A DNA stretch of 64,000 nt from Alectoria sarmentosa (taxonomy: Eukaryota; Ascomycota; Lecanoromycetes; Lecanorales; Parmeliaceae), in NCBI GenBank assembly GCA_009733775.1, contig WOGZ01000129.1, positions 1-64,000 on the forward strand, written 5' to 3'. A program made the position numbers and the translations under genes. Each line of letters starts with the position of its first letter. The first letter of the stretch is position 1. Below are positions 46,893-60,000 of the stretch, piece after piece. The notes beneath the pieces were generated by a model that had not been told where the DNA came from, did not search any database, and was given only the letters and a program-made list of their open reading frames with translations.

Positions 46893-48394
46893 ATGGTATT
46901 TGCTCGCTCTGTCTCTCGCCTTTCCCGGCCTGCTTCCTCCCTCCTGTCCTCGAGGACTGCCCTCCCGGCCCAGCGGGGAGCCTGCGGCGGGGTACGAACG
47001 CTGACTGCCACTTCCCGACTACAGGTTGTTCCCGCCCCCTCAGACGCTCGAAAGAAACTGACAGTGCTCCAACCCAGTCTAAAGTACTCCTTGTCTTGTA
47101 CGACGTAAGCATTCCTCCAATTGACCCAAATCCTAGCTGTCGGAAGCTCCGGTTGACCAACGTCTTACACAGGGCCATGAGCACGCAAGAGAGGTTCCTG
47201 AGATGCTAGGAACCACCGAGAACGAGCTTGGGATCAGAAAATGGCTTGAAGAGCAGGGTCACACCTTGGTCACCACCTCAGACAAGGAGGGCGAGAACTC
47301 CAAATTCGACAAGGAGCTGGTGGACGCCGAAGTCATCATCACTACACCGTGAGTCTTGCAATTTCCGAGTGTACATGGCGTGGGAGGAGGAGCAGCGTAG
47401 TAAGGAATAATCATGATCGAACGCTCAGGCTGAATATCCATTATCATCAGCTTTCATCCAGGATACCTCACCGCGGAACGACTCGCTAAGGCCAAGAAAC
47501 TCAAACTCGCCGTTACCGCCGGCATTGGATCTGATCACGTTGACCTCGATGCCGCAAACAAAACAAATGGCGGTGTCACCGTCGCTGAAGTAACTGGCTC
47601 CAATGTTGTATCTGTGGCAGAGCATGTTCTTATGACTATCCTCACTCTTGTTCGCAACTTCGTTCCTGCTCACGAGCAAGTTGCAGGAGGTGACTGGAAC
47701 GTCGCGGCTGTTGCTAAGAACGAGTATGACCTTGAGAACAAGGTCGTAGGCACAGTTGCTGTTGGGCGTATTGGCGAGCGGGTGCTACGAAGACTCAAGC
47801 CGTTCGACTGCAAGGAATTACTGTATTTCGATTACCAACCTCTTCAACCTGAGATTGAGAAGGAGATCGGATGCCGACGGGTGAACGACTTGGAGGAAAT
47901 GTTGGCCCAGTGCGACGTTGTCACCATCAACTGCCCGTTGCACGACAAGACTCGAGGCTTGTTCAACAAGGAATTGATCTCTAAAATGAAAAAAGGTGAG
48001 TTGAGAACTGTGATTCGAATGCTCCTGCTAAACAGACGATACAGGCTCGTGGCTTGTCAACACCGCCCGTGGTGCCATCGTTGTCAAGGAGGATGTTGCC
48101 GAAGCTCTCAAATCTGGCCATCTCCGTGGTTACGGGGGCGACGTCTGGTTCCCACAACCAGCACCCAAAGACCACCCTCTTCGCTATGCCAAGAATACGA
48201 TGGACGGCGGTAACGCCATGGTGCCTCACATGTCTGGTACCTCGATTGATGCCCAGGCACGCTATGCGAAGGGCACCAAGGACATTCTTGAATCATACTT
48301 CTCTGGAAGATACGATTACAGACCAGAGGACTTGATCGTCAAGGATGGAGACTATGCTACCAAGGCATATGGACAGAGGAGCAACAAGAAATGA
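46893..48394 (+). CDS. fdh: NAD-dependent formate dehydrogenase
   Basis: Oxidises formate to CO2 with NAD, in formate detoxification and C1 metabolism. Five exons: 46893-47024, 47078-47104, 47173-47348, 47451-47995 and 48045-48394, giving 409 residues. Residues 1-44 look like a mitochondrial presequence (Arg/Ser-rich, few acids); the catalytic protein begins SKVLLVLYDG. Conserved blocks include GTTENELGIRKWLEEQGH, PFHPGYLTAERLAKAK, GSNVVSVAEH with the catalytic Asn, LVNTARGAIV with the Arg, WFPQPAPKDHPLR, and PHMSGTSIDAQ with the catalytic His. The C-terminus YATKAYGQR is typical. Two oddities stand out. The NAD-binding GxGxxG reads AVGRIG, with Ala215 in place of the first Gly, and the usual GGGNA loop reads MDGGNA. 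The 27-nt exon 2 is easily missed. Confidence 0.93.
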
Positions 48395-48749
48395 AAATTT
48401 TGAGATTCATTGTGGAAAATGGGAACCTTCGCAGTCCGCATGTATATAGCTCTAGATAGGCCAGTCTTTTCACGAAATGTAATAGGAGACGTCAAAATAA
48501 ACAATTTCTATCACAAACGAAGGATTCGATGCGATACAAACCACACTAGCCAAAAAACTTGTAAGCCACCAGTTCTCGACATAGATAGCATTAGCAATAG
48601 TGTTACACTCCCTCCGTATCAGGCAACATACATCAAACTTGAGACGAGACCTCAACATTATCATTCACGAGACTCGACCACATCTAGACCACCATCATCA
48701 CCATCACCACCACATCACCCTCGGCCACTCACCTAAATCCCTTCTAAAG

Positions 48750-49487
48750 ATGTCATACCTAGGCTCCCTTAACTCCCTCCTCACATCTACAACCTCTCGC
48801 TACGCCTCCCTCCGCCGCAACCTTACCTCTTCCTCCGAAGACGATTCCAACCTCACAGATCCCGAAGACTCGCATGTCTCCCGCGTATTGCGCGCTTACT
48901 ACACAGAAAAAGGTCGCCCGTTCCCCGCATGGCTAGGTACAGATCCGCGAGAGGCGGCGAGGGCGCAGCAGAAAGAGAATCCGTACGTGACGAGTAGGCC
49001 TTTGGGCAGTCTACGTGGCAACTCTAGTACAAGCGATGCTGCAGAAAGACCAGGGCAAGGGAGAGGATTGAGTGATTTATGGTCCGACTCCCCAGGTCCT
49101 GGCGGTCAGTCGCCGGTGGAAGAGCGAGGCAGTCTACGAAGAGGTCCACTAGGCGGACGAAGATTGGGTGCAGCCGCACAACCACAGCAACAGCAAGAGA
49201 GCCTCAATGTACGCCCGCTACCTAGTCAGCGCGTTGGGAGCTATCAGACGCAGAATCCGGCATATGGACAGCAGCAGCAGTGGAGAGGTGATGGGAGAAA
49301 TACGAATAGCCCGGGACCTCCACCTGGGAGCTCGGGCAGTGGGAGTGGGAGTGCGCAGGAGAGGTTGAAGGCGAGGCTGGGGAGGGGGAGCTCGTCGGGG
49401 TCGAGAGGAAACGATGATGGGAAGGCTGCACAGGGGCAGGGGAGCTATGCTACGCAGGGGTTGAGTGGGTGGCAGGGGAGAAGATGA
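48750..49487 (+). CDS. Mso1-like Sec1-binding exocytosis protein
   Basis: A 245-residue single-exon protein. Its N-terminus (MSYLGSLNSLLTSTTSRYAS) and especially the block HVSRVLRAYYTEKGRPFPAW at about residues 42-61 match the Sec1-binding motif of Mso1. In yeast Mso1 associates with Sec1 and exocytic SNARE complexes at the bud and prospore membranes. The remainder is disordered, rich in Gly/Ser/Gln/Arg with a polyglutamine patch (PQQQQE), and would act as a flexible tail. It starts about 355 bp after the formate dehydrogenase stop, on the same strand. The function of the tail is not visible. The family call rests on the N-terminal motif only. Confidence 0.85.
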   Translation: MSYLGSLNSLLTSTTSRYASLRRNLTSSSEDDSNLTDPEDSHVSRVLRAYYTEKGRPFPAWLGTDPREAARAQQKENPYVTSRPLGSLRGNSSTSDAAERPGQGRGLSDLWSDSPGPGGQSPVEERGSLRRGPLGGRRLGAAAQPQQQQESLNVRPLPSQRVGSYQTQNPAYGQQQQWRGDGRNTNSPGPPPGSSGSGSGSAQERLKARLGRGSSSGSRGNDDGKAAQGQGSYATQGLSGWQGRR

Positions 49488-49797
49488 TGTTCGGAGTACT
49501 CGTGGGATTGTTGCTAGGGGCTGGTGTCATCATTTTGAGCTTGGTGTAGGGAATCTTATGGAGCAATCGAGGAGTCCAGGAATTATTCATATTGACATCA
49601 CCATATACCATAAGCTCTGCTCTATGCAATAGAGTAGCCCGTAAAACATAAACTACATCTGAAACCAGCGCCGGATAGGTACCGTGAAAATTTCCTGCGC
49701 CAAGCCATTCGTGTCTACAACTCGATGTCTTTGTCTTTCCCCTGGCTTTAGCAAGCCATTGCGTGGGTGACTTCTTGCCGTGGATCTTTTTCCAGTG

Positions 49798-52561
49798 ATG
49801 TTGCAGCTATGGTGCTTCTCAGCGCTCGGGATAGTACTTTCCTTGGTCTCTGTAGTACTTGGGGACGACGCCGCTCAACATGTCCTTTCCGAGCACGCCA
49901 GAGTCTCAAACGACTCGCTGCTATGGGGTCCTTACCGGCCGAATCTATATTTTGGTGTCCGGCCTAGGATACCGAAGTCATTGATGACGGGGCTAATATG
50001 GGCAAAGGTGGATAGCTTTCAAGGAGTGCAGAACAGTACGAGGTTTCAAAATTTCCGGGGAAAAACCCGAGGTCTATGCAATTTTGGGCAATTGGCTGAT
50101 CCGATGCTGTTATAGACTTCCGGCATACCTGCGAACAAAATGAGGGCATGGCTGGATACGGTTGGGATGAGTACGATGTGCGGCATGGCGGGCGCCAAAT
50201 CATACATGATGCGGGCAACTCAATGGACATTACGACTGATTTCGTGAAGATACCGGGAGGACAGCACGGTGGTAGCTGGGGCGTTCGAGTCAAAGGAACA
50301 CCAAGAGAAGATGCGCCCGCTCGATTGATGAGTACTGTGCTCTTCTACGCTGGGATGGAGGGTTTCGGGAGTCTAAGTGTGCAAAACGAGAGGGACGATC
50401 TGGGAATTTTAGGACCTGTGACTATGGAAGGTTCAAGCAATGAACTTGGAGACTTCAAACTTCAGATCACCGAGGGACCAAACACCAATTCGCATCCACC
50501 TCCAAACCACAAGAGCTATGAAGAGAAGCCTATGGATCGGTCGGTGGTTACGAGTCTGCAAGTACCGGAAGGCGGCATGTGGCAGGCTAAATGTACGTCA
50601 ATCAAACAAGCTTTTCTCGTTTAGTACACGTTGGCTTACTCGTTGCTTGATTGATTGAAGCACTCATCTTTTCTCAGATGAAAGAAGAGATTGATGCAAT
50701 GATTGCCCAGTATGGACAGGAGAACGCACCACCACCTTGGGCGACGTTTACAATAGCCAACGACATCAAGGAGGGAAATATGCATGTTGTTCAAAAGATC
50801 TTCGAGGGTCCTTTCGAGGTCAGATGGCGCTTCGGGGTCACTGTTAACTTATTTACTGACCGGCTGCACAGTTTGACATTATGTATTCTTCAGCGTCCGC
50901 TGAGGCGCCAATCACGTGTAAGTCAACTTTCATCAACTCTTTGCACCAGTCACTGACTCTCCGAAGCGGACGACCTTAGTGGAACCATCAAAAAAACGAC
51001 TACCCAATTCGGGGACCGCTTCAAGAAATTAATGACTCCCCAAGCTCCCTTTAACAAGTCAAAGTACCGAGGGTTCGCCAAATCTATGTTTTCGAATCTC
51101 ATCGGAGGTATTGGGTATTTCTATGGAGATTCCGTGGTGGACAAGTCATATGCTCCTGAATACGAAGAGGAAAATGAAGGTTTCTGGCAAGAGACCGCAG
51201 AAGCTCGTATGCGCCAAGGAGATGTCAGACTTGAAGGACCCTCTGAGCTGTTTACAAGCATACCATCTAGACCATTCTTTCCTCGAGGCTTTCTGTGGGA
51301 TGAAGGGTTCCATTTGATACCTATCGCCGACTGGGATATGGACCTTACGCTAGATATCGTCCGGAGCTGGTTCAACCTTATGGATGAAGATGGATGGATT
51401 GGGCGCGAGCAGATTCTGGGTCAAGAAGCCCGCAGCAAGGTGCCCCAAGAATTTCAGGTTCAGTATCCGCACTACGCCAACCCTCCTACGCTTTTCTTGA
51501 TTTTCGAAACCCTGATCGACAAGCTGGAAGAGAAGCCGGCCACTAAAGGGACCGACGACCCTCTAGAACATATTCGCAGCGCTCACTTGCAGAGTCTTGA
51601 TGTCGCTATCGACTATCTGCGCAATCTTTACCCACTACTAAAGCGTCACTACTTCTGGTTCCGCAGAACACAATGGGGCGACATCAAGTCCTACGACCGA
51701 GAAGCGTTCTCCACCAAAGAAGGCTACCGCTGGCGAGGCAGAGACACCCGTCACATATTGACCTCTGGTCTCGACGACTACCCTCGGCCGCAGCCACCGC
51801 ATCCAGGAGAGCTGCACACCGATTTGATAAGCTGGATGGGCATGATGACACGCTCAATGCGACGAATCGCTGAAACAATCGGCGAAAGCGATGATACGAA
51901 AGAGTTCGCAGGGTACGAGACAGCAATTGTCAGAAACATCGATGATTTGCATTGGGATAAGAAAGAAAAGACTTACTGTGACGCGACCATTGATGACTAC
52001 GAGGAAAGCATACATGTTTGCCATAAGGGATATATATCTATCTTCCCATTCCTGACTGGTCTTTTGCCGCGGGATAGTCCGAGGTTGAAGGCAATACTGA
52101 ACCTGATCAGCGATCCCGAGGAACTCTGGAGCGATTACGGATTAAGGAGTCTGAGCAAGAGCGATGAATTCTATGAAACAGACGAGAATTACTGGAGAAG
52201 TCCGATATGGATGAACATGAACTACCTCGCCGTGAAAAGTCTCTACGTAAGTCCCAATACTTACCTCCAAGGAGGCCAAAGTATTCCCACTAACAATATG
52301 TAGGACATTGCAATCCAACCCGGCGACCACAAATCTCAAGCCACCGATATCTACAACTCTCTCCGGAAGAATCTAGTCGAAAACGTCTTCAACGAATGGG
52401 AAAGAACGGGCTTCGCGTGGGAGCAGTATAATCCCGAAACGGGTGCTGGACAGCGAACGCAGCATTTCACCGGCTGGACGAGTCTGGTGGTGAAGATTAT
52501 GGCAATGCCGGATTTGAGTTGGAGTGACGGAGGGGAGGGAGTAGTGCATGGGGAACTGTAA
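49798..52561 (+). CDS. CWH41: Mannosyl-oligosaccharide glucosidase (ER glucosidase I, GH63)
   Basis: Removes the outermost alpha-1,2-glucose from Glc3Man9GlcNAc2 on new glycoproteins in the ER. Six exons: 49798-50035, 50116-50592, 50661-50818, 50872-50917, 50967-52246 and 52304-52561, giving 818 residues in frame. The N-terminus is a hydrophobic signal or anchor (MLQLWCFSALGIVLSLVSVV). GH63 N-domain blocks are WGPYRPNLYFGVRPRIP, HTCEQNEGMAGYGWDEYD, GGSWGVRVKGTPR and SYEEKPMDRS. The catalytic (alpha/alpha)6 domain has IGGIGYFYGDSVV, APEYEEENEGFWQETAEAR, FFPRGFLWDEGFHL, REQILGQEARSKVP and QVQYPHYANPPTLF, ending QHFTGWTSLVVKIMA. The 46-nt exon 4 is needed to join PFE to FDIMYSSAS. Length and motifs agree with a functional enzyme. 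Confidence 0.95.
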
Positions 52562-53002
52562 GATAGTTAGGGTTGGTCGTTGTGTTTTTGTAAATCTAGG
52601 AATACTTGGATCTGATTTCGCACTATATGAAGGATTCGGGCCAAAGCAGTAGGTCAAGTGAAAGGTCGATGATCTATTCAAAAGCGTTGGATATAACTCT
52701 CGACAACAAGTGTATCGTACCACCCTCGACGCCTTGAGCCTAGTTTGGCTACCGCGACCGAATGGCAAACAATTCGAGTGGAGGAGGCGTTCTTAGCTAT
52801 CGATACGACCTCGATATGAACAGGTAGTCTGGGCTTCGCACTTATCTTCATTGCTCCCGCGACTAATCCATCTGCATCTTCTTCCAACACCCCTCAGCTT
52901 TCCCAACTTGTTCTCCCACCTCTCTCCCCATTTTCAAAGGCAGACTTTTTGCTCGCCTCGGACGACCTTCCTCCAAGTCCCCTACTTCGCTTTCAACCTT
53001 TT

Positions 53003-53035
53003 CCTCTCCTCTCCTCTCCTCTCCTCTCCTCTCCT
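53003..53035 (+). repeat. (CCTCT)n microsatellite
   Basis: About six and a half perfect copies of the pentamer CCTCT, inside a longer pyrimidine-rich tract (52880-53040). Confidence 0.95.
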
Positions 53036-53365
53036 CATCTCAGCTCGCGAAAAGGTTGATCCAGAAACGGCGCTGCGATCGAGCTTTTCCAATCCAAGCC
53101 AAACCAAACCACCTCGTCGACGAGCTGCGTAGCCGCGCTTCCGCCAGCCAGCTGAACTGGGCTGGATTCATCTCTGCCGGCTTGAGTTGGGGACGTGGGT
53201 TTCAAAACAAACGGTCGATTTGGCCAAGCTGGAGGAGGAGACTTTGGGTCGCAAATGATATAAACAGTTCCTTTGGAGGAGCTCGGTAGCCGCTGGACTG
53301 GCATCGTTTTGATTAATTGCCACTCACGATTTTGTCTTTTCTCATAGTCGTTTCCTATGCTAATT

Positions 53366-53391
53366 GGATGGATGGATGGATGGATGGATGG
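53366..53391 (+). repeat. (GGAT)n microsatellite
   Basis: About six perfect copies of the tetramer GGAT. Confidence 0.95.
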
Positions 53392-53986
53392 AGAGGGACA
53401 AGTCCCCTGTGGAGGAATAACGACTGCGACGCGCGGGCTTCCGATTGACGTGTTGTGACGAGTGTGGATATATATCCTCCTTCGTACGTACGGCGGCCGG
53501 TAAAGCGATATCGACCTGCCGTGTCGCCTTGGTAAATCACAGGAGGCGTCTGAACTTGTCTGACGGGACGGTAATAGCTCGTCGTGCCCGTTGGATATGA
53601 TAGGGGATTTTCTGGACGCCGGCATGCGATGATTGTGATGGCTATGTACTGATGGCTGTTCTGCAGGACTTTTTGTTGCGGAGTGGTCTTTGCTTCACGG
53701 TATCAGGGCGATAACGCTACTAGTCACCAGCACTGCGTAGGAGTGTCACCACGTTGCTGGTGCTGAAGGGTATTAATACTGTCGACCTTCGTTGAGCGCG
53801 AAATGTAAATGGAGAGCGCGTGTTGCAGACTGTTCGCTTTGAGGAAGTAAAAGATCAGCAGCAGCTTCTTCGCTGCGAAATATTTTGAATGTTCCCGCCT
53901 ATGCTAAGTGAAAGCCTGTATCTCGATCGAATGAACGCGACAGAAGAAAGAAGACGATCTTGAAGCTTGGAAGGTATGATTGCCCT

Positions 53987-56332
53987 CTAGTGCTTGTACA
54001 TTGGTGTGCTGACATACGACGACAATAACGCGGACAACTTCAGCGGAAAAGAATCCTGAACCCCCCACTTCAAAAGCCCATCGTCTACAAGCCGCTCTCG
54101 CAATTTTTTCAGTTCTATCTCAGTGAAATCTCCTTTGTCGTCCAGTGGGAGCTCCAACATCGTAGTCTTTTCACCCGCATTGCTGATCATGTGAGCACCT
54201 AACTTAATGAGCATTATGCTGAGCTGCGATTTTCTGCTTCTGAGAGCCAGGTAGAGCGGCGTCACCCCATCGTAATTATAGGCATCGATATCTGCGCCGC
54301 ATTTCCAAAGCATTTGAGATGTTTTGGTTTCCGTCTCCAAGTCATTGTTCATCAAGGGGCCTCGGTTGGCTATCAAGTGAAGCGCTCCTTCCCCACTACG
54401 ATCCACGGCGTTAACGTCTGCACCATGTGTCAACAACAATTGGAAAACCTTTTCGGCCAATGACGGGGCATCCCGCATATCTGCTGCCTCGAATACGCTG
54501 CTCGAGGACAGTGCATGAATAGCTGTTCTCCCATAAGGATCTCGACAGTTCGGATCCACTCCATCATTCAAAAGCCCTTCGACAGTTGACCAAGCTTTGA
54601 CGTTTATTGCATAAAAGAAAGCAAACATCTTTTTGCCATCGCGAGCGCCCGTATCGTGATGGGTGAGCACTGTGCGGACATTGGCCACTTGGTCGAAAAT
54701 ACAGGCCAACTGCAAAGGATCAAGCCCGTTGGAAGTCTGGGCTTCAAGGTCGGCGCCGTTGGCCAACAAATGAGTAATGATATTGCGTTGTTTTCGAGCT
54801 GCTACAGCCCAGTGGAGTGGTTGCCATCCAGGCCCGTGATGATTTGGTGGCTCGCTTGGGGCGTCAATCACAGCTCCTGCTCTAATCAAAAGATCAATTA
54901 TCTCTATCGAGCCACTGGCAGCGGCCAAATGGATTGGCTGGGCGTAACGGTATTCGGCTCGCGCAGCAATGTCAGCTCCATTTTCTACGAGAAATCGAGC
55001 CATTGGCCCTTGGCTATTGTTTGCTGCTAAGTGAAGAGGTCGCAATCCAATAGATCCGTTGATAGTCTCGATCCAATTCCCGTGAAAACGGAAGCCCCCA
55101 CTTGTCGAAGCAATGGTCTTCTCTTCGACGCTCGCACTGTGTTCCAACAAAGTCTTCACGACATTGACATGTCCGTGCATGGCAGCAACGTGGATTGCTT
55201 TGAACCCGGAGTATTGGGCTTTTTTAAATCGAGCGTGCAGATCGGTCCCGCGGACTAGCAGCCGCTCGACTTGAACATTGTCGCCCTGTTCGCAGGCCCG
55301 TTGGAGCTCATTGTCAAAGGTCGGGCCTGATAGATTGGCAGTGTTGGCTCCCCCAGAGAACCGAGGTCTGCTTTCAGAATAGGCGTCAGAGCGGATCGTC
55401 TCGTCGTCATGAACGGATACATCGCAACTTGCTGCGAGCAAGCTGTCCGCCTCAAGTTTATCTCGAATAGCCTCCCAGTCTACAACAGTCTGGTTAGTTA
55501 TTTTCGCTGTTTGCTTTCGGTTGAAGCTTGTTCGTGCTTCAGAGAGCTCTTTGATCATCATGTTCTTGGAAGTTCTCATATATACTTTGCTCGTGAAGAG
55601 CCAGTTTTCAAAGCCCAATGGGCGATAATCTATGGGGTCTTGACCTTGACCGCTTGAGTAGCTGTCTCTTGGACTAGTCGATACGGACATCCGGGAAGGC
55701 ACAATTGAATCGATTGAGTACGCGCCTTCGGCGGATTTCTGAAATTGGGTTTCTGATTTTTGGAGCAGCTTTATTCTGGCTTGTGGTGTAGGACTAGACG
55801 ATGTCAGTATATCATGACTTTAAATCTCGGCATCGATGCTTGAATAAGCGTACTGTCAGGGGAGGGGAGCGGCGAGATTAACATAATAGAGAGCGCCTTA
55901 CAGATTCACCGCTTGCAAGAAGAGACTCATCGATAAGACCTGGTCTCGTATCCGGCTTTGGTGGCCCTGTAGAGAACTCTCATTCCAGATCAATCTCGAA
56001 CGTTGTGCAAAGCTGAGATGGTCGACATCATAGGCCTGCACGTCATGCTGAAGTGCCTCCATTACTAATGTACCGGTCTCCAAGAACCCTTCCACGCGCT
56101 TCATGAGGCTGTCATCGTGCAGACTCTCCTCCTCAGCATACCTTTGAAACCATTCCCCGATTTGAGTCCATGAAAGCTGAAGGATGTCGAGGTTCTGTGC
56201 TAAGGATTTGATGGCAAGCTTAGCATTCTTGTATTTGCTCGCAACGTCATTGAGAGTCTTTGCTGTACTGCCAAATTGCAATGCTAGGCCGAGCGAACTT
56301 TGAACAAGTCCGACTACTGATATTGGATCCAT
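53987..56332 (-). CDS. HeLo-like/ankyrin-repeat protein
   Basis: Two exons: 56332-55902 and 55793-53987, separated by a 108-nt intron, giving about 745 residues. The N-terminus (MDPISVVGLVQSSLGLALQF…, about residues 1-140) looks like the fungal N-terminal domain found on STAND/NLR-type proteins (HeLo-like, all-helical). A Ser-rich linker and a helical segment (residues about 145-275) precede an ankyrin array from about 280 to 690. It includes KAIHVAAMHGHVNVVKTLLE, RPLHLAANNSQGPMARFLVE, PIHLAAASGSIEIIDLLIRA, ALHLIANRGP and TPLYLALRSRKSQLSIMLIK. No NACHT or NB-ARC ATPase lies between, so it is not a complete NLR. Such architectures are linked with fungal allorecognition and cell-death signalling; that role is inference. 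It lies about 0.5 kb from the TIR element. Confidence 0.85.
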
Positions 56333-56806
56333 TCTCGAGGAGACTGTGGAAATCAGGGAGAGAGCAAGGCGGGATACTCGACTCTACAAGGCTGGAAAAG
56401 TGGGGTTGCACATCGAAGGGCGTATGCGAGCCTGTAAGTCCGTGCAAACAATCAGAAAGATCAAATGAAGTTCGAAAGTCTGATAGAGATTCGACTCCCA
56501 GCACGCTGTGATGGAACAAAGCTCATGTTGAGAAGTCGAGTTTTGGTTTTGTCACAGAGGCGGGATGGCTAGAACGAGGCTGCGAGGCTGCACCTTGTCA
56601 TGCCCATCGTCGACTGGCTAATGCAGTCAAGGCCTCCGCCCTGCATTGCCGAGTCTACTAGCCACAGCCCCTAGAATAACACCAACCACGTTGATGTGGA
56701 GTCGCGTCTTGATCAAAAGCCTCGTCTTCCTGAACCACTTTTTTTCCCCTTCCACGCTGCCGTATGCTGTTCCGAACTGTTAGTTAGAGTCCTGACCGAG
56801 AGCTGC
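56333..56806. other. Intergenic between ankyrin gene and TIR element
   Basis: About 470 bp of normal composition that should carry the ankyrin-gene promoter. No frame or repeat is supported. The left terminal inverted repeat begins at 56807. Confidence 0.5.
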
Positions 56807-56949
56807 ATTTAGCGTATTCATGATTGTTGTCAATGCTTGGCACACGGGATGGAACTTTCCAACTTATATGTTTTTGTACTGTAGCATGAGCATCCTCCCA
56901 CAACTGCTTTCATAATTGATATATACTTATCGCATAATCAGAATTTGAA
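56807..56949 (+). repeat. Left terminal inverted repeat
   Basis: Begins ATTTAGCGTATTCATGATTG and ends …AATCAGAATTTGAA. It is the reverse complement of 60719-60861 with about 92% identity. It retains near-normal GC content compared with the interior. Confidence 0.9.
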
Positions 56950-57009
56950 CTTATATAGAGGTCTCGGGCGCATAAAGATCTCGGACGCGTGTTTTATCCT
57001 TTTAATCGT

Positions 57010-60000
57010 TATGCTTTTATTTTATAATGTCGCTGTTAAGATTGAAGTCGAGCATCTTTTATATTTTAATTGAAAATTTAATATAATAATCATTGAGATA
57101 CGTTATAACATTCGTATAATGTATAAATAATAAAAGCGTTTTCAAATGTATCGAATTATAAGTTCTTTATCTCATTTTTAATTTATTAAAAATCTTTATC
57201 GAATTATCATTGCGATAAAAGAAACTCTTTTAAAATATTAAAAATAACAATTTTAATTTTATCAAAATGAGCTGATTATCTTTTTAAAAAAGAAATAAAA
57301 TATTATAATTAATTAATTCACGATTAATTGTTTATTGAAAAACGAAAAAATTAATCATAAAAGAAAATAAATAATAAATAATATATAAAGTTTAAAATTG
57401 CGAATTGATTAATAAATTTGAATATTCGATATAACGACGAAATAATTAATCTTTTTAAATGAATCGTTATTTAAATAATAAATCAAATAACGATATATAA
57501 TATATACGCTTATTAATTAATCGACGAAATAAAATAACGATATAATAAAAAAGCGCATTTAAAACATTTTATTAACATATATTATTAATGAGTATTTATT
57601 TTATATAACGATTTATAAAAGATATTTCAACTAAAAGAATTTTTTAATTTGAATTCGAAACGAATTATTATTTTATTATAACGTTTACTTTATATTAAAA
57701 AGCATTATATATTTAAATAACATTAACGTTTATTTAAATTCGCGTATCGAATATGTTATTTAAAAGATTGATTTTATGATCAAGTTTCTTTCTCTTTATT
57801 TATCGAATTATAATTTTATCGAATTGTTTTTTAATATTTTTAAGATTTAAATGAAACGTTATTAAAAGCGGATTTGATTATCGTTTGAAAGCGACTTTAA
57901 AGGCTTTTTTTAATACGCGATTAATTATAATAAATGTGATTAATACGTTAAATAACATTTTTAACATGCGATTGAAAAATACATTTTTAAAAACGATTAT
58001 GAGATTTTAAAATATGATTTTAAGACGTGATTTTTGAAAAAAAATTGAAGAATTTAAAGCATCTCGTATGTATAAAGCGTTATAAAACGAATTTTAAATG
58101 TGATAAAATTTAGTAATTAAAAGACGCTTTTGCGTTTATAATTTATATATAATATATTTAAATATTTAATTTATTTAAATATTTTCGTTAAAAACGTAGC
58201 GTTTAAAAAAGAAAAAACGATAAAATAAGTATTACGTGTGACTTTTCGACATTATCTTTATTATAATCTTTTAAAAATCGAATAAAATCTTTATTTATGA
58301 GATCAGATGAAAAAAATTTGATTTAAAATAAAATAATAATGTTTTATGATTCTCCTCTTTATATATAACGATTTAAATAATTAAATTATATTAAAAACAC
58401 GTTATCGATCGACTTATTAATAGATTTTAATATATGAAACTTATTTAAAAAAGTGAAGAGTGTAATAAAGTATAAGATGATATATAATATAAAATTATAA
58501 TATGATATAACTTTATTTTTTAAAAAGATCGATTATCAGAATCTTAAATATTTTCAAATTAATTTTATTTAACGATTAATCGAATCGTATATTGATTTTT
58601 AGCGTGTTGAATAATATACTTATTTTTAAAAAAATTCATTTTATCTTAAATCGATTAAATGTTTAATTGATAAATACTTTTCACGATATATTTTTTTGAA
58701 TTCACGAAAATCTTTTTTAAATTCTTTGATGAAATCGTTTGATAAATTTAAATTAATTATTTTTTTATAAAGTGTAAAAGATATATTATTATTTATTTTC
58801 TTTAAATAATCGAGGTTTTACATTTATAATTTTATAATATTGTTTGCTTTTTTAAATAATTGTTTTTTAATTTCGAAATTAATGATGCGTATTTTTCAAT
58901 TTTAATAATTTTTTATAATTTGTTTTTTTTTCGTTTTGATTTGTTTTAATAAAATTCGATGATAAAATAAATAAAGAAATTCGAGAAGTAAATGAAAATG
59001 AAAACGATTTAATTAATTAATTTTATAATAAAGAAGAAAAAGATTGATATTGCGCTTGTTGATAAAAATAAAACAATTACGAAAAATTATAAATTAATTA
59101 ATAATAAAGCGAAGAAATATATTAAAACGAAAGTTGTTATATATATTATTATTATATTAAATAATATAATTTAATATTATTAACGAAATCTTTAATAAGC
59201 GTTAATTCAACGAATTGTTTTTAATATTCGAGAAATTATTTTAAAAGAAACTTTTTCTCATTACGCTTTTATTTTATTAATAAATTTTTATAATTTGATT
59301 TTATAAATTTTTATTTTTTGATTAATTGACGATATAACAATTTTAATAATTATTTTAAAAAAACTTCGTTTTATTTATAATATATTATAATAATTTAATT
59401 CTTCGTTTAAATAAATTTAAGCGCATAATGTTCGTTATTAAATAATGTTATAAAATAAAATTTATTATAATTAATGCATCGTCTATTTATGCATTTTCAT
59501 TAATTAATAAACTTTTTATCGTATATTTCGATTACTTTATTTTTATTTTATTATTCAATAAAAATCTTTATTTATTATATTGTTTTTATATGTTAATAAG
59601 CGAAAAATCTCATTAAAAAGTTAATAGCATTAATAATTCTTTTATTTAACGATGTAATAATATTAATAATAATGATTTCGACGTTTATAACTCGTTGATA
59701 TTTTATTTATTAACGTTTTAATTTAAATTTCATCTTATTATTTCATTTGTTAAATTGAAAATTATTCAAATTAGTTCTTTATTTAAAAGTTTTAATAATA
59801 TTCGATTTAATAACGATCGTGTAAAATATTATTTCATCGTCGAAATTTAATATTTATATGATTTTATAAATTTGTATTTTAAGCTCGTTTATGTTAAAGT
59901 TGTTATATAATTAATTATTTTGATTAATTTTTTTTGATTATCGAGGGTGTATAATCTTATTCGTTCGTTTTTCGTTGATTATAATATTAACATTATATAT

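Larger units (their letters stand above)
52562..53986. other. Intergenic with microsatellites, no gene seen
   Basis: About 1.4 kb. It contains a pyrimidine repeat at 53003-53035 and a GGAT repeat at 53366-53391. The 196-codon minus-strand frame at 53035-53625 runs through both repeats (its SIHPSIHP stretch is the GGAT repeat), which argues for chance. Confidence 0.5.

Noticed and set aside
53035..53625. 196-codon minus-strand ORF
   Set aside because: It traverses the GGAT microsatellite and a pyrimidine tract and has no domain; it is probably non-coding.
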